The notes: generated by a model not told the origin, from the sequence alone. 64,000 nucleotides of DNA from Argopecten irradians (GCF_041381155.1 NC_091147.1:7524837-7588836); one strand, 5' to 3'. Positions 37,673 through 51,267 are shown, counted from the stretch's first letter. Numbers and translations are program-made.

Positions 37673-40600
37673 GTAAATATCTATTTTCTGAAAATAATGA
37701 AATTTAAGTAGGAAAGAACAAGCCAGATTAAATGGTCCATGCATTAAACAGATCTATACATTGCAGATTCGACATTATTTTCTCGAGCAAAATGCAGCTT
37801 TTAGATCGCAGTAATGATAATAGTAAACTCAAACAAAACAATATAGAGGAATATTATCTTCTTTTTTCGCAAAATTTTGAATATCGTTAATTGGTGGAGG
37901 ATCAGTAATGATAACCTAGAAATTGAAGCCGGTAGGACAAAAACTATACCTCGACAACATCGGTATGTAAATTTTGTAATATTGTAGAGGATGAAGTGAG
38001 TGTAGAGGATAAATCTCATTTCATCCTAAAGTGTTCAGTAAATTCTATTGAAAAAAGTTCTTATCTAAATACAAAATTAATTCTGACCATGAAAATTTAG
38101 TAAAGTAATCGCCATCTAATGAACAACAATTTCCGCAAGGTTAGGGTCTCTTCCTTAAAAAGTCGTTTGAACTGAGGAAAGCGGGCTTGTTGAATCAATA
38201 AGTTGTACTTGTTTTATTATCATCATATTATACATGCAATGTTTTCTTTGTAATTTATTGTCGATCCGTGTTTGTGGATGTAAAAATGCAAATAAAATTA
38301 ATCATATTATGAAGAGATTAGGCGACTTTCAATCAAAATCAAAAGACGTCGGCATGTTCTATTTCATGTGTATGCTTACATCAACATATCATTATTGCAT
38401 TTTTGCTATCAACGTTATTGAAGTTATTTAATGATGGCAAGAGAGAACGATTTGGGATTTTAATGTTTGATTTTTTATTATTGTGTACTATATATTAATG
38501 CCATTTTCACTTAATATATTATTCTATGATATATCATTACAGTATACCTTATTGATAATTATATATTACATTAATGACAGCTTTTCCTTGCTTATGCATA
38601 TATGCTTTGCCTTCCGCATTTTTTGTTTACATTTTTACAGTTTATCTGAGTATGACTTTTATAACACTTGTTCAAAACTTCTTTACCTGACTGAGCTTAC
38701 AATTACCGAAATGATATATAAATATTATCAATTACTTTTTCATAAAGTCTGACTGTATTGCATGGGTAGCCATGCAATACAGCCTCAGGCGACATGAGTG
38801 TATTGCCCTAGACCAGCCAGTATTACACCCGTAGGTATGAAAGAAAATTATCTCTCATCTGCAGTTAGTACAATGTATTTTGATAATATTTCCTTTGGTT
38901 TTGTTTTTATTTTTAATATGCATATTCATAAATTCTTATTTGGTTGGTCTTTTTAATTCACGTTATTCGTACGTTGTGTTAGGTGTGTTATCCTTGCGTC
39001 TGTGTGTAGATGTATATAATAATTTTAGTATATGCATGTTGTTCCGTCAGGTATAAAACCCGAAACTTGTTGAGTAAGAATGAAAATAATGCCACATTTT
39101 TTGGCAAAATTATTTAAAGGTTGGGTTGTAAAATCCGACCAGGCTCCGATTTTTTTTTCAAATTTTGCATTAAAGTTGTATGGTCTATGACTTGTTGTAT
39201 TTTTGGCATAGAAAAGTATTTAAAGTGTGTTATACATATTTTTCTCCGCCTCTCTATGTTTTAAACTTTTGAAATTTACTGACATTTGTAAAATTCGTAT
39301 TCGCAAAGTTATTAAACAATTAAATTGATGCTTTCATGGATCTGAAACATCATCTATAAGCATCAATATTCACACACTGTATGTTTTATGAGAGTAAGTG
39401 ATGGCAACTTTAAAGGTCTAAGTACATAATTATTTTCTATGTGCTTTTAATCTATTTTGTATTTTTTAATAAATAAAGGGACTAAAATGATGTTTTCTAT
39501 CAATACTCTGAGTATGTGGCAAGGGGACCCCTTGTGTTCACCTTTTGAACATATTTTTATTTTGAATTATTTTTTGTTAATAAAAGATAATTCATTCTTT
39601 TATACCCATTTATAATGACATCTACTAATTATTTTCACTACAAATTGATTTTTCAAGCAGAACAATCCAAATTTTTAGCATGATAAAAATTGAGGATATT
39701 GGGTTTGCTCAAAATATTTGGCATGTTATCGATTCTGTCCACACTTTTAATCCGTTTTAAAAACATGATAATGGTATAATCTTATATTACATACTTTTTA
39801 AAAAAGGAAATGAAATCCTGGAAAAACATTTCTTAGGCTGAAATTTAGCCAGGGGAATTTTCTTCAAAATCAATATTTGCCTTAGATGACTGTAAATGCA
39901 AAAATGATCATAGATACAGACTATAATAAAACAAAAATTAGTAATAGCTTTTGTAAACTAACATATACACTATAAAATAGTGTAGTTTCCCTAACAGTAC
40001 AAAAAAGCCTAATAACTATTTATGCTATTGGATGAAACAAATAGTTTCTTTTTAATATGAGAAATCAATCAATTATTTGAAAGAAAGGTATTTTTGTCAC
40101 CAACTCAAATTCAAAGATATACATTAAGATTATCCATCCCTCTTATGTAGATACAAACAATCTTAAATAGAATTAAAAATGACTACAAAGGAAAGTTACA
40201 TCTGCTTTTCAAATAAAGATTACAATATTAATTTTGACTATTTTTTTTCACTAATTCAGGGAACCTTATGTTCGTTACAATAACATCAAAATACTTAAAA
40301 CTGTCATATCTCATTCGATATACATCATAACTCATATTTACCAATGTACACTTATACACATGTATCTAAAGAACTCAACCAATCAGAAGCCACCGTTTTG
40401 TTTCCATGATAAAATATCTTTTTGAAAGTGACACCATGATATTAAACATACTTCATAACCCATATATATCAATTTTCACTTAGATCTGACAATATCTAAA
40501 TTTCAACCTATCATAGGCCTCTGTTTTGTTTCCATGGCAACCAATATTTTAAAAGTGTGAAAACATGTTATTCAGCATACCTCGTAACCTATATATACCA

Positions 40601-43600
40601 TTTTTCATTTAATTCTGACATTATTCAAATTTCAGCCAATCAGAGGCATCCGTTTTGTTACCATGGCAATCAATATATTTTCAAAGGTGTTACCATGATA
40701 TATAACATCTAAAATTATTACTGTACACTAATTATCACTTACATCGGACTTTAGAATCATAAACTGGAAAAGTATAGCTAGGTATACTTGCAATCTCTAT
40801 TTTCGAATCTCTCAAAAACTGTTTTTCCGGATTTTAATTCCGAATCAAATTTACGTATAGAGAGAATATGTCATGAGATTATTTTTAATGTCGGGTAAAA
40901 TTGTAAAAAAAAACGTAATAGGGTGAAATGAGACGCTAAAGAGCAATTTTCGTTTTCGGTTGTTCCCAAAAGTGTAAACTTTTCATTTATTTCAAACAAA
41001 ATTTCCCGTTAAATGATTTATGAATAAAAATGTAGAATATTCAACAAAGGCTAACGTATTTTGGCATATTGTGCAGGTAGTTTTAAGGAAAATGAATACG
41101 AAAAATTCCGGCGCTTTGGGACTTTTTAAAATCACAAAAAGAAAAAGTATTGTCATTCTAAAGGGACAAATAGTAGTTCTTTCGATATGCAAAGTTTCAA
41201 GAAGATTGGGCTGTGGGTAGTTTCAATGGGATTTTTAACATTAGCTTGAACACCACCTTTCAAAATCAATTAATCATTTTACTTTCAGTTTGTATCTTGT
41301 CACGATTTAAGTACAATGTGGCGCCTTTTGCAAACTTACTTATGGGGTATTACATTTACGGCCTAGATATGGTTACCAAGGGCGGATTCAGAAAAGGCTC
41401 CCATGATAGCCGCAGGCCAGCGCTTCGTGGCCAAAGGCCGAGACTAAGGGAGAGCACGAGAGGGGATCAGTTGCCGCCTTCTGGTAAGCGGGTATGTGGG
41501 TTTCCCCCAGAAATGTTGGTATTCTAGATGCTTTTATGTAGCATTTGGACACTTTTTATTGTTAAAAATCAACTATTTCTTAGCTAATAAAATGGATAAT
41601 TAGGCATTAAAAATATGCTTATTCAGTTCTATCCAACAATGTTTAAAATTAATAACATAGATTATCTTTAAAATATTTTTCATTCGAAGCACATCGTGGA
41701 TAAATTGAAGTTACAGAAATCTTGAATCGGGGGTTGGAGGGTCCTCCCCAAAATTTTTTGAAAATCAATATGCTTCTAGGTGACGAATACTGAAATCAAT
41801 TATTTCTCACTTAAAAATGGATAGAATAGTCTTTTTTATGTTGGCAGTGTACAGTAGATTTGAAAAATTCAGCAAAATAAAGTGCAGGCTTTGATTATGT
41901 ACACACAGCTTTTTAACCTTAAATAACATCGATATAAAAGTACAGTATACATTTTTTGAATCTACACAACATTTGTAATTGTTATGCAGAGTCCATTTTT
42001 GGACAGGTCTGCATTTTGTGGTTTTGTGAGCCTGTAAAAACCATGGTAACCAAATTTTTTTTTTAATGCAAAAATTGGGATTTTTAACCCAAAATTACAC
42101 CCCCTCTAGGATGATTTTTTTTTCTTTAACATAGTTTAAAACCAAGCATCACTGCCGTGATAGCGGTACTGAGCCTATTTCGACATAGGTATATCATTAA
42201 AATTTTGAGCAATCTTACCTCGTACCCCGGCTATCATTTTCTGCTGCTATAGTATTGAGTTTTTCCATCTTAGACGCACATTCGGATACCCTCTAAACCA
42301 TTAATCTCTAACCCATTTTGGTGAATTTCTTTATGCAAATGTGAAGCCTGCATATAATTCTCTAGATTGAATTCACCAATTTTAGGACATATACATTTTT
42401 TTATTTTTTTATGCATATAATAAAAGAGGGACTTTCTGCTTAATCTCACCCATGGCCATTCGGTCTTACTGTACACTGCTACCTATAAATTAGACTTAAG
42501 TTTGTGTATTTGAGTTCTTCAAATTGCATATGAAACTGAATGTTTGTTAAATTTTGCTGAAATCCATTTCTCGTGCTTTGTTTTCATTTTGTTTTGTCAG
42601 ATATGCAAGAAAACACTACTCACACATTGTACATCCCTTTCAGTTTCTATATACAATGTGTCACTAATCAAGTAATCAGCAATAAAGACATTGTCCTGGT
42701 AGAGCAAGTCTATGTCCATTCTCGGGACACATTGTGAAAATGTGCATGCTTTACCTGTTACTGATATGACATAAGATGAATAGAATGAATGCACATTGTT
42801 GTTACTTTTAACATATGCTACCCACCCGGTTTATAAATGATGAATGCTTTGTATAGTAGGGTTTTATTAACACAAAAGGAACTGTGTTTTTTAAGCTAGA
42901 GATCAGCCTCAAACTGTACTATATGTGTGAGAGGGAACAGCACTCGGCCCTAACGAGCCTTGTTGCTGTACCCTCTCACACATATAGTACAGTTTTCGGC
43001 TTATCTCCTAAACATATAAACAAGATGTATTAATTTCAGCTCATAAAGATTGCGCGTAGATACTTCGAAGCAATTCATCCTCTATTTCCATTACGTTTGT
43101 ACATGCAGATTATACTTTACGATGCCATTAGAGCTATGGATATTACAGGATTATTAACGATTTTCATAAAAAATATGGACAAATCATTGATAAAAAATAA
43201 ACCTCTATATGTCGCCTATCATTATACGGGATATGTAAATACCCCGGCCTACGATGTTTCCCAGCCGGCTGCAAATAAATGAAAATATTTTCGTGATTGT
43301 CGGAGTGAAATTTCCGATTTGCAAACGGTACTTTCAAGATGACTTAAGTTAGTGTTACTATATGTTTGAAGAATGATATATTATTGTATTATAGGCGCGA
43401 TTATACACGAGAACTTTATTTATGCTACATGTATGTATTATTGACTGGATGTTAAGCTCCTGTACTATGAGCTAGCAAAAGTGTAGCAGAATATTAAAAC
43501 AACCCCATGTAACTGTTTAAGCTGTTGAAATAGTGATTTTTTATCTTAAACGTTAGCTGGTCTTTATCAAGAATCACGAATTTTCACATGATCTTTGATA

Positions 43601-44231
43601 GAGACGATTCTCTATAAAGGGGGAGGGGCGGAGCCGGGTCGGTCCCTCTCTATCTGCGCCTGGTTACATCAGTAAAATGTGAAATAATGTCAATATTACT
43701 GGTAGTTTAGTCTGATAAGAAGTGTATATCCTAACCATAATAGGAGACCTGACAAGGAAGTTGGGGTAAAAGGGGAAAACCCATACAATATGTTTACTGG
43801 TATGTGAAGTTAAGATGCACACAGGGAGACGCAAAACAAATCTCATCTGACTGTTCGTAAGCAATACCACCACTATCAGCCTCTGATATACACCCTGTCA
43901 CAACGTAGCACAAAAGAGTGCGTGTTTGGATTGCGGCTAAGGTATACAGTCGATGCTACTTATATTTGATCAACATATTATGACAATTGCCCTGGAGAAT
44001 ACAGTACCATGCATGTCATTTGTTGACCGGTACCCAATCAATCCCTACGTATTTCATGACAACATTTTAATATTTTGTCAACAATAATGAAAACCCACAC
44101 ATGAATGATCAGCAGTGAAGTATCGTTTACCACGCAGACGCAGACAAAGATTATAGGTTATGTAACCAGCAGACGACATTACCCGAGTTAGTTATACAGT
44201 CTGTAACTGTGGCAGGCATTTATAATCAACA

Positions 44232-46110
44232 ATGCCATTTGAAATATACAAATTATGCATCCTCCTAGCTTTTCTACAACTCTTTCTGCAGATAGCAGCC
44301 TTAGTAACTGAAAGTTGGTTCATTGCTGGAAAAAAAGGTACAGGAATCGGACTATTCGAGATAAATTCAAAAGGCGATATCTTTGTGGGACCATCACCTG
44401 CAAGTATGTATACAAAGTCGTTATAGATAAGCCCGTACATCATTCAGAATCATGAAATCAGTTGGTGTTGATAATAACATGCTCTTTAATAAATGTTTGT
44501 CAAAAGAAAACACCACTTGCAGTAAAATCAAGACCGAATTTGCTATATATAGGCTTAGTTCTCAATTAATGGATGTTGAATTGGTGTTCATTTTTAATAA
44601 TTTGTCTTGAAATTGATACCATGCTTATTCATTTACCAAATAATACAATTTCTATGATAGCCTAAAAGTACACTCAATCATCGATTGGAATCGCATTACT
44701 GATCCGAAGATAAGTGAAGTTAATCGGTTCGATTTTCTGTTCATAGTCATTTTACAGTTCAATTTTTAGACACTAAAATAATGTATAAACAATGGACACA
44801 TTTTCATTACAAATTTTGTGAAAAGGTGTTGAAGGAACAATTTAAACACAGAATGAATTCTAAATTTTAGACAGGATTTTCTTTATTTACAATTGATCAC
44901 CCGATTAATCGAGTATGCAATATGAAATCAATGATTGAATCGGTTGAGTCAATCTAGCAGTTAATCGATTATTGTCAATCATCAGTACACACAGTATTCG
45001 GAAAACACACCGCCACTATTTGTTCTCTATCTTTTGTCATTTCAGTTTGTTTCTTTATCTACATGGCTTTAAGCCTTTTTGGATGCCTGTGTAATGTAAT
45101 ATCCATCGTTTATTGTATCGTCGAAGTATTCTTATCTACTCGCAATCAACACCGGTGCTTCGTCAAAGTGCAAGCTCTAATTTGGTTTTTGTCAGGTAAT
45201 GCTTATTTTCTTATTATGTTTAGATATCTAGTATTATTCAATACCGATTAAAACAGGTCGTTATGTAATAAATTACTGATTGCGGATGTACCAAAAGCAA
45301 AATTAATTATTTTATATGTATTTTTGTGTTTATTAGACACATACAAGAACATGAATATACGAGATTAAATATTTGTTATTATTTAAATGATGGGTATCGT
45401 TTATGCTTTGTCTGTGATGGAGCATCTCTAAAGATGTCAAGAGAGACGGATTCGAAATTTTGATATATTTATCATTTCTAACAGTAACATTCATTCAATG
45501 TTACATGGTCAAAACTTTTTAATCTGGCAGAGCTTACGCGATAACGTTTTGTGTAAGATATCAAATATTTCTTTGTTTTCAGGTGTAATCGCGATATCTT
45601 TGTTAATTTGGATGTCTAAATCGGTAATTCACACGGAGATCGGGTTTGATGGCACGAGAAGAGAAATCCATTCTGGAAGCTCTTTTTATCTCGGTTGTGG
45701 TGCTGCCGCTGCCAATCTGTTTGCCGCCATCGTTATCATTAGCGTCAATGTCAACCGCGAAATTGAGGATGATACATCACGTCTAAACTCCGAAGGTCCC
45801 GAAGTAATGATGGGGCCCACAGGAAGTCGAACAACTGGTAATACCTCATACCCACTAAACGACATACCAGGACAGTCTTCTCTCCCTCTCAGTGGCTTAT
45901 CCGATACCATCCCACTAGAGGTTTCTGAAAACGCATCAAGAATGTACTTCCAAACCGCCATAAAGGGAGTACCCTCAAACCTATACAGTGGTAAAGCCTC
46001 AAAGGAATACAGTTACTAGAGGATGTCCTACTGAGTATAAACTACCACAGGATGATCCGTCCTACAAGTACGACCAGGACCCAGGAAACGACTTTCTATC
46101 ACAATATTGA
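44232..46110 (+). CDS. Claudin/PMP22-like gene A copy 3, diverged, tail frameshift
   Basis: Exons are 44232-44403, 45046-45195 and 45583 onward. Several residues differ from copies 1 and 2, for example P-F-E at the N-terminus, a W preceded by S, and GKKGTG in loop 1. Exon 3 has 30 extra nucleotides (45630-45659) that add ten in-frame residues to extracellular loop 2. Its loop length is therefore closer to gene D and the type-B exon, so this is probably the ancestral state, lost in copies 1 and 2. An extra G in 45965-45967 shifts the frame, giving a stop at 46017-46019 and about 252 aa with a novel end. The original tail stays readable to 46110. Unit 3 has no type-B exon to replace it. Confidence 0.72.
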
Positions 46111-47335
46111 AGGGATAGTCATGTGCCTGACATCAGTTCTAATATAAAATGGATACCAGAGAGTTGTCTATCCTGTTCTTCTGATATTTTAAGACTAGTT
46201 GTGGAAAATTTAAGCCTTGCATCGGTTAATCACGTAACAAGTGTGTTAATAATCCTGAAATGGTTATCTGAAAACTCTTAAAGATGAACACGAGGATATT
46301 TTAAAATCGATAGCAATTTCACGATAACGATTTGGCAGTTGGACCTTAAGGTTTGTAGAATGATTAGGATAAATCAGGAAGTCATCAAGCAATATACTGT
46401 GTGTAAATATAAGTCTGTATTGTGTTTCCATTTTGAATATATCAAAATATATGACGTTTACACGTTTTTAGTAATAATTTATAATCATAATATATATATC
46501 ATTATTAATTGTTAAGCCTCATATTGTACATTTTCATATCTACATAAAAGGTAGTTAAGTCTTAATTTCAATGCATGCCTCTTAAAAATAGGAAGAAGAC
46601 AATGTTTAATTTCCATAATTTGTACATGTATGTTGATGAGTTATGTGCAATGATTTGACAATACGGCTTAATATAAATGTTCCGTTTACAATATCGGGTT
46701 TCCCTTGAAGAACACCTCGCCCGCTAATTGGTCAAACATTTTCTAGAATTTTGTATTATGCTTGCGCCATTGTATATATGCATAAAATGAATTAAAAATT
46801 TAAAAAAATAATTAAAATTCAAAATCAAACATATAGTTTTGTATTGGAAGTTTTACTTATTTTTTTTTCTATTTGTCACGATAAAAGTATAATGTTGAAC
46901 CTTTCGCAAACTTCCTTATGGGGTTCATATTTTACATGTACGACCAATGTACATTGTACGGTTACTAAATAGATATATTCACCAATACAATGTGAAATAA
47001 TGTCAATGTTACTGGTATGTAATAGACTCATAAGAGGTATATAACCCTAACAAGAGTAACCTGACCAGGAAGTCGTGGTAGAATGGAAAACCCCTACAAT
47101 ATGCTTATTTGTATGTGAAATATAATCAGTTGATATACACATTGGGACACGCGAACTGAAGCAGATCTGACTGTTCGTAAGAAATATCACTACAATATTA
47201 CACCAACCTACACCGAATATTGGAATTTCATGTGTTAGGGTTCCATACACATTCTCACAAAAAAATCTACATATAGTAGGTATGATTGTGTTGTCTGTGT
47301 GTAGTACATTATTCCGTCTTTGCATTTCACAAAAT

Positions 47336-47474
47336 TAGCTCCCTTTTGGGTAGGTATAGATTGTTACGTCATTATTTTGTGAGCGCAATTAACGTCGTTT
47401 TCTCCTAAATGTATGACGTTACGCTCGCAAACACGTGACGTCACAATCGATACCTACCCACAAGGGTAGATAAC
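47336..47474. repeat. Imperfect ~50-bp inverted repeat (MITE-like)
   Basis: GGGTAGGTAT-GATTGT-ACGTCA (47348-47371) faces TGACGTCACAATCGATACCTACCC (about 47436-47460). Complementarity extends outward to TTAGCTCCCTTTTGGG/CAAGGGTAGATAAC and inward to GAGCG/CGCTC. It lies upstream of the 54-bp minisatellite. It is probably a short hairpin transposon remnant. Confidence 0.6.
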
Positions 47475-47659
47475 TCTGTAATATGCAAATACAGAATAGG
47501 GCTAAGGAATACAGTCAGCGATATCTAATAGACTACCACATTATATGGCTAGCACATTTAAGTATACAGTCGGCAATATTTCCTAGACAACTACATAATA
47601 GGGCGACCACACTGAAATATACAGTCGGTGATATTTAGACGACAACCACATAATAGGTT

Positions 47660-47950
47660 ATCGAAATGAAGTATACAGTCGGTGATATTTAGTAGACAAC
47701 TGTATGATAGGTTATCGAAATGAAGTATACAGTCGGTGATATTTAGTAGACAACTGTATGATAGGTTATCGAAATGAAGTATACAGTCGGTGATATTTAG
47801 TAGACAACTGTATGATAGGTTATCGAAATGAAGTATACAGTCGGTGATATTTAGTAGACAACTGTATGATAGGTTATCGAAATGAAGTATACAGTCGGTG
47901 ATATTTAGTAGACAACTGTATGATAGGTTATCGAAATGAAGAATATAGTC
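47660..47950. repeat. 54-bp minisatellite
   Basis: At least five near-perfect 54-bp copies (starts 47701, 47755, 47809, 47863, 47917) contain ATACAGTCGGTGATATTTAG, TAGACAACTGTATG and TAGGTTATCGAAATGAAG. Degenerate copies extend from about 47505 to 48100. A single related motif, TATACAGTCGATGCTACTTA, occurs upstream of gene A (7554), so the array probably expanded from that upstream sequence. Confidence 0.9.
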
Positions 47951-48168
47951 GGTGATATTTTGAAGAAAACCTTGTTATAAGGCGACCACACTGAAAAATA
48001 CAGTCGGTTACATATACTAGACAACGGTATGATAGGTTGTTGAAATGAAGAATAAAGTCGGTGATATTAAGTAGACAACCACGTTATAGGGTGACCACAC
48101 TAAATGTATATTTTGAACAAAATATCCGAATATTGCTTATATGTAATGGATAATTTCCGAAAACCTGG

Positions 48169-49300
48169 CCATTATTAGAGAGAATGGACAGTACCGAGCC
48201 CGCAGGGCGGGGTACAATCAATTCTCTCTAATAATGGACAGTTTGAGGAATTTATCCTACTTAAAACCCATCATACCACTACCCACTACCTTGCGTACCC
48301 TGTTAGAGAAAGGAGACATCCACTTCAGGTATCACACAGGTGTTCACTCACCTGTGACAAATAATGGACTAACAATGTTGAGATGCATGCACAATCATTT
48401 AGTTTTACACCTTTGGAGGTACAACAGTGTTTTTTGAACATGTCGCAAAGTGATATATTCCTTACCCGGTCATCATTTAGGGATGTACGCAGCTGTGATT
48501 CAGATGATATAACGTTGTAACTGGAGTAATTGTTTACCTGTTTGAAGTGACCTGTTTATTCGCACAAGGACATGTGCATTGTCTAACTTAACACCAAATA
48601 CATACAAGCAAGGTGAGTTTTCATTACAATTTAAAATTTACTGTTTTTTTTTGTAAATCGACCATGCGCATGTTATATATATGATAAAATAGCTGATTGA
48701 TATGGTAGCATTGCACTGGTATACTGTTAAACCGGTCTAATCCGACACCACGTGTTAACAACTTGTTTGGTCAGATTATTCAGGATGTAGGAAAGTCGGA
48801 TATTGTTGTATACTATTGTTGAATACGGAACAGTCACAGATAGGATGTAGGGAAACCAGGTGTCAGATTAGACAGGTTTCGTTCTACTATGATTATTATG
48901 TTATGTTTGACCATAATCATAAAATTATATGTTATAAGGGTTGTGAGATATCTGAGCGAAAAGACGGCATATTATCCCACCTCAGTCAAGAATCTAGAAA
49001 TCCTATTCCTCCTAAATTACAAATTTTAAAAATATGTAACCAATAATAATGCAAGACTCTAATAATGTGTTTTGTTATTTTCAGAACAGTAACAGCTTGG
49101 AAGGGATATAATAATTTCGATGGAGCAGTGAACATAATTGTAAAATTCTGATTGGTCCAATAAACTTTTTTCTTACAAAATAGACTGTTCATTATTCTCC
49201 CGACTGTCCATTATTTTGGGGAATGATGGACAGTGGCCCAATAATAATTTACAGCAAGTTGCATAATGGACTCCTATGTGTCCATTATTTAATATAATGG
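48169..49300. mobile_element. Possible foldback element with repeated TCCATTATT motifs
   Basis: At the left, a perfect 17-bp inverted repeat (48169-48185 and 48221-48237) encloses a GC-rich spacer (CCGAGCCCGCAGGGCGG). Around 49185-49290 the motif CCATTAT(T) or its complement appears repeatedly (ACTGTCCATTATTTTGGGG, GATGGACAGT, GTCCATTATT), inverted relative to ATGGACAGT at the left. This block is absent from units 1-3. I see no coding region between. Exact ends and class are not resolved. Confidence 0.45.
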
Positions 49301-49792
49301 TCATATACAACAAAGGAAACTTTACTAGCTGGATTTTAATATGTGAAAGATTGTATAGTCCAAAAGGAAGCTCTGAAGGGAAAACAACAACGTGATCGCA
49401 AATACAAAAAGAGAATACGGTACAAACCTCAGCCTCGACAAAGTATTTAAGTGCAGATGCATTTTGTTTTGATCACTGAAAATAAGATAAACTTCTTTAG
49501 CCAAAAGTGAATACTTTTATTAACTCGATTGAACAATCGACGATGGTTTTTAATCAGTACTTAATTAGCAACAGATAACCATTTTCGATAACCCGTGCGC
49601 TTTCCGATTCATTTTTTTTTGGACTGACTGCCTTAGGACATTAATGACAAAATTTGTTTCACAATTACAATTATCATGGAGTATTTATGTTGTTATTATA
49701 TTTGTAATGTATACATATTAAACACTTTGTCTTTATTTGCCTCGTGTGTATTTATGTAGCTAACATTGTTGTTATGATTCCTACCACTGATA

Positions 49793-50388
49793 CAGGGTGT
49801 CCTAGGTTACACTTTCAAAATGTTATTACTTTTGACATACATGAGCAACAAAAACGATATTTTTGAACATGAAAACATGCAATCAAACGTTTTATTGTAT
49901 GCATAATGTAAAATTATAATTTGGTTCTGCTAAAAACCACTGACGTCAAAATGACGTCATCACTTTTAAGATATTGGCACATCAAGACGATATCATGCAG
50001 ACACTGTGAAATGTTTTGTGCTTTGAAAAACAGTGTTTTTGGTCATGTAATATCCCAGTTCTCTACAACTCAAATATTTCCTTTGTGAGTATTACCAGAA
50101 GTACAGAAAATAATCACCAACACCAGACAATGTTGTCCAATGCATTAATTAGGCCTTATAAAATAAGTAACAAATCCTCAATACTTCTGTTCAAAGGTTG
50201 CTCAAAAATATGTCTTTTGTGAAACTCTTTGCTAAGATTACCTATATTTGTTTGTTAAGCTGTTTGTTAATCAAAATATGAAATGTATGATTGCAGACTT
50301 TCTGGAGATAAAATCCTGGTGCTTCACGTGCTGTATTAAAGGAAACATTGAACTTTAAAAGTGTAAACATAATTTATGGGACACCCTG
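49793..50388. mobile_element. 596-bp MITE with CAGGGTGTCC ends, TA target duplication
   Basis: The element starts CAGGGTGTCC and ends GGACACCCTG, and is flanked by TA at 49791-49792 and 50389-50390. The surrounding sequence aligns with 435-465 of unit 1, where the element is absent. Inverted similarity extends inward with gaps (GTTACACTTT near the left end, AAAGTGTAAAC near the right). No transposase is encoded. CAGGGTGTCC-type ends with TA targets fit a Tc1/mariner-derived MITE. Confidence 0.85.
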
Positions 50389-51267
50389 TACTTCCAGGAA
50401 GTTGTAATAAAATTGGAAAACCCCTTCATACCAAGCCTCTGATTGGTCCGCGACATCTGTTTTCCCAGGTATACAGAAACAATATGCACAAAGGAAAATA
50501 TGTTATTCTCTAGGAGTTTGCAGCTAGCTTACAATACAGTCATGTCACATGTTTAGAAAGAAAATTGCTTATTATAGGTGAATAAAGCATGGAGTAAACG
50601 TTCACAAAATTGTTATCATTCAATATGAATTCAGAAAGTACAAAGAGAATACATGCATGGATAATATTATTGTGCATAAAGTATGTCACCTCATTGAAAC
50701 ACACTACAGAAAACACCTGGGGACATTTACTTGGTCATTAACTAACATGGCCATAGATGAAATATTTTCAGTTCATTCCCCAAAATTCAAAAACTAAAAC
50801 CACGATAATTCATATCACCCTCTCTGACGTGAATAACGCTTTCAAGTACTACATTGGCGATTTCCGAAAATAGTCCCGTGAATAAGTTCGAAACCGTTAA
50901 TGGCGGTATTTTACACTGATTTAACATTTATACAGTATTTGAGCCATCAGCCAGAATCATACATCAGACTACCATATATTGCCACAATGACGTTATTGTG
51001 CCTCTTCATTAAGGTACAAGTGCTCGTCACATACACCAGAACATATCAAGCTCATATATACTAAAAGTTTGACGAGATGTACGTCTTTACACAACTTGTT
51101 AAAAGGCAAAATAAAAAAAAAATTAAAAAAATTAAAAAGTACGCACAAATAATGTACCTATGCAGTGGACTTCCGCGCAGATGCGGACAAATACCACAAG
51201 TTATGTTTCCAAGAGACAGGTTCACCTGAACCAGTTGATACAGCGGAAGGTAATTGTGTAATTCACA

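Larger units (their letters stand above)
36393..46415 (+). repeat. Tandem segmental duplication, unit 3 (truncated)
   Basis: This third copy matches unit 1 from base 1 to about 9930 and then stops matching near 46415, just after the gene A 3' region. It therefore lacks the LINE relic, the type-B exon 3 and the SINE. Its 5' half resembles unit 1 more than unit 2: it shares the duplicated block near 1010 and the absence of both transposons. Its gene A region is the most diverged of the three and keeps 30 nt of exon 3 that units 1 and 2 lack. Confidence 0.93.

Noticed and set aside
47660..47950. Regular 54-bp repeats considered as a CRISPR array
   Set aside because: The whole 54-bp unit repeats with no unique spacers, and the genome is eukaryotic. 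It is a minisatellite.
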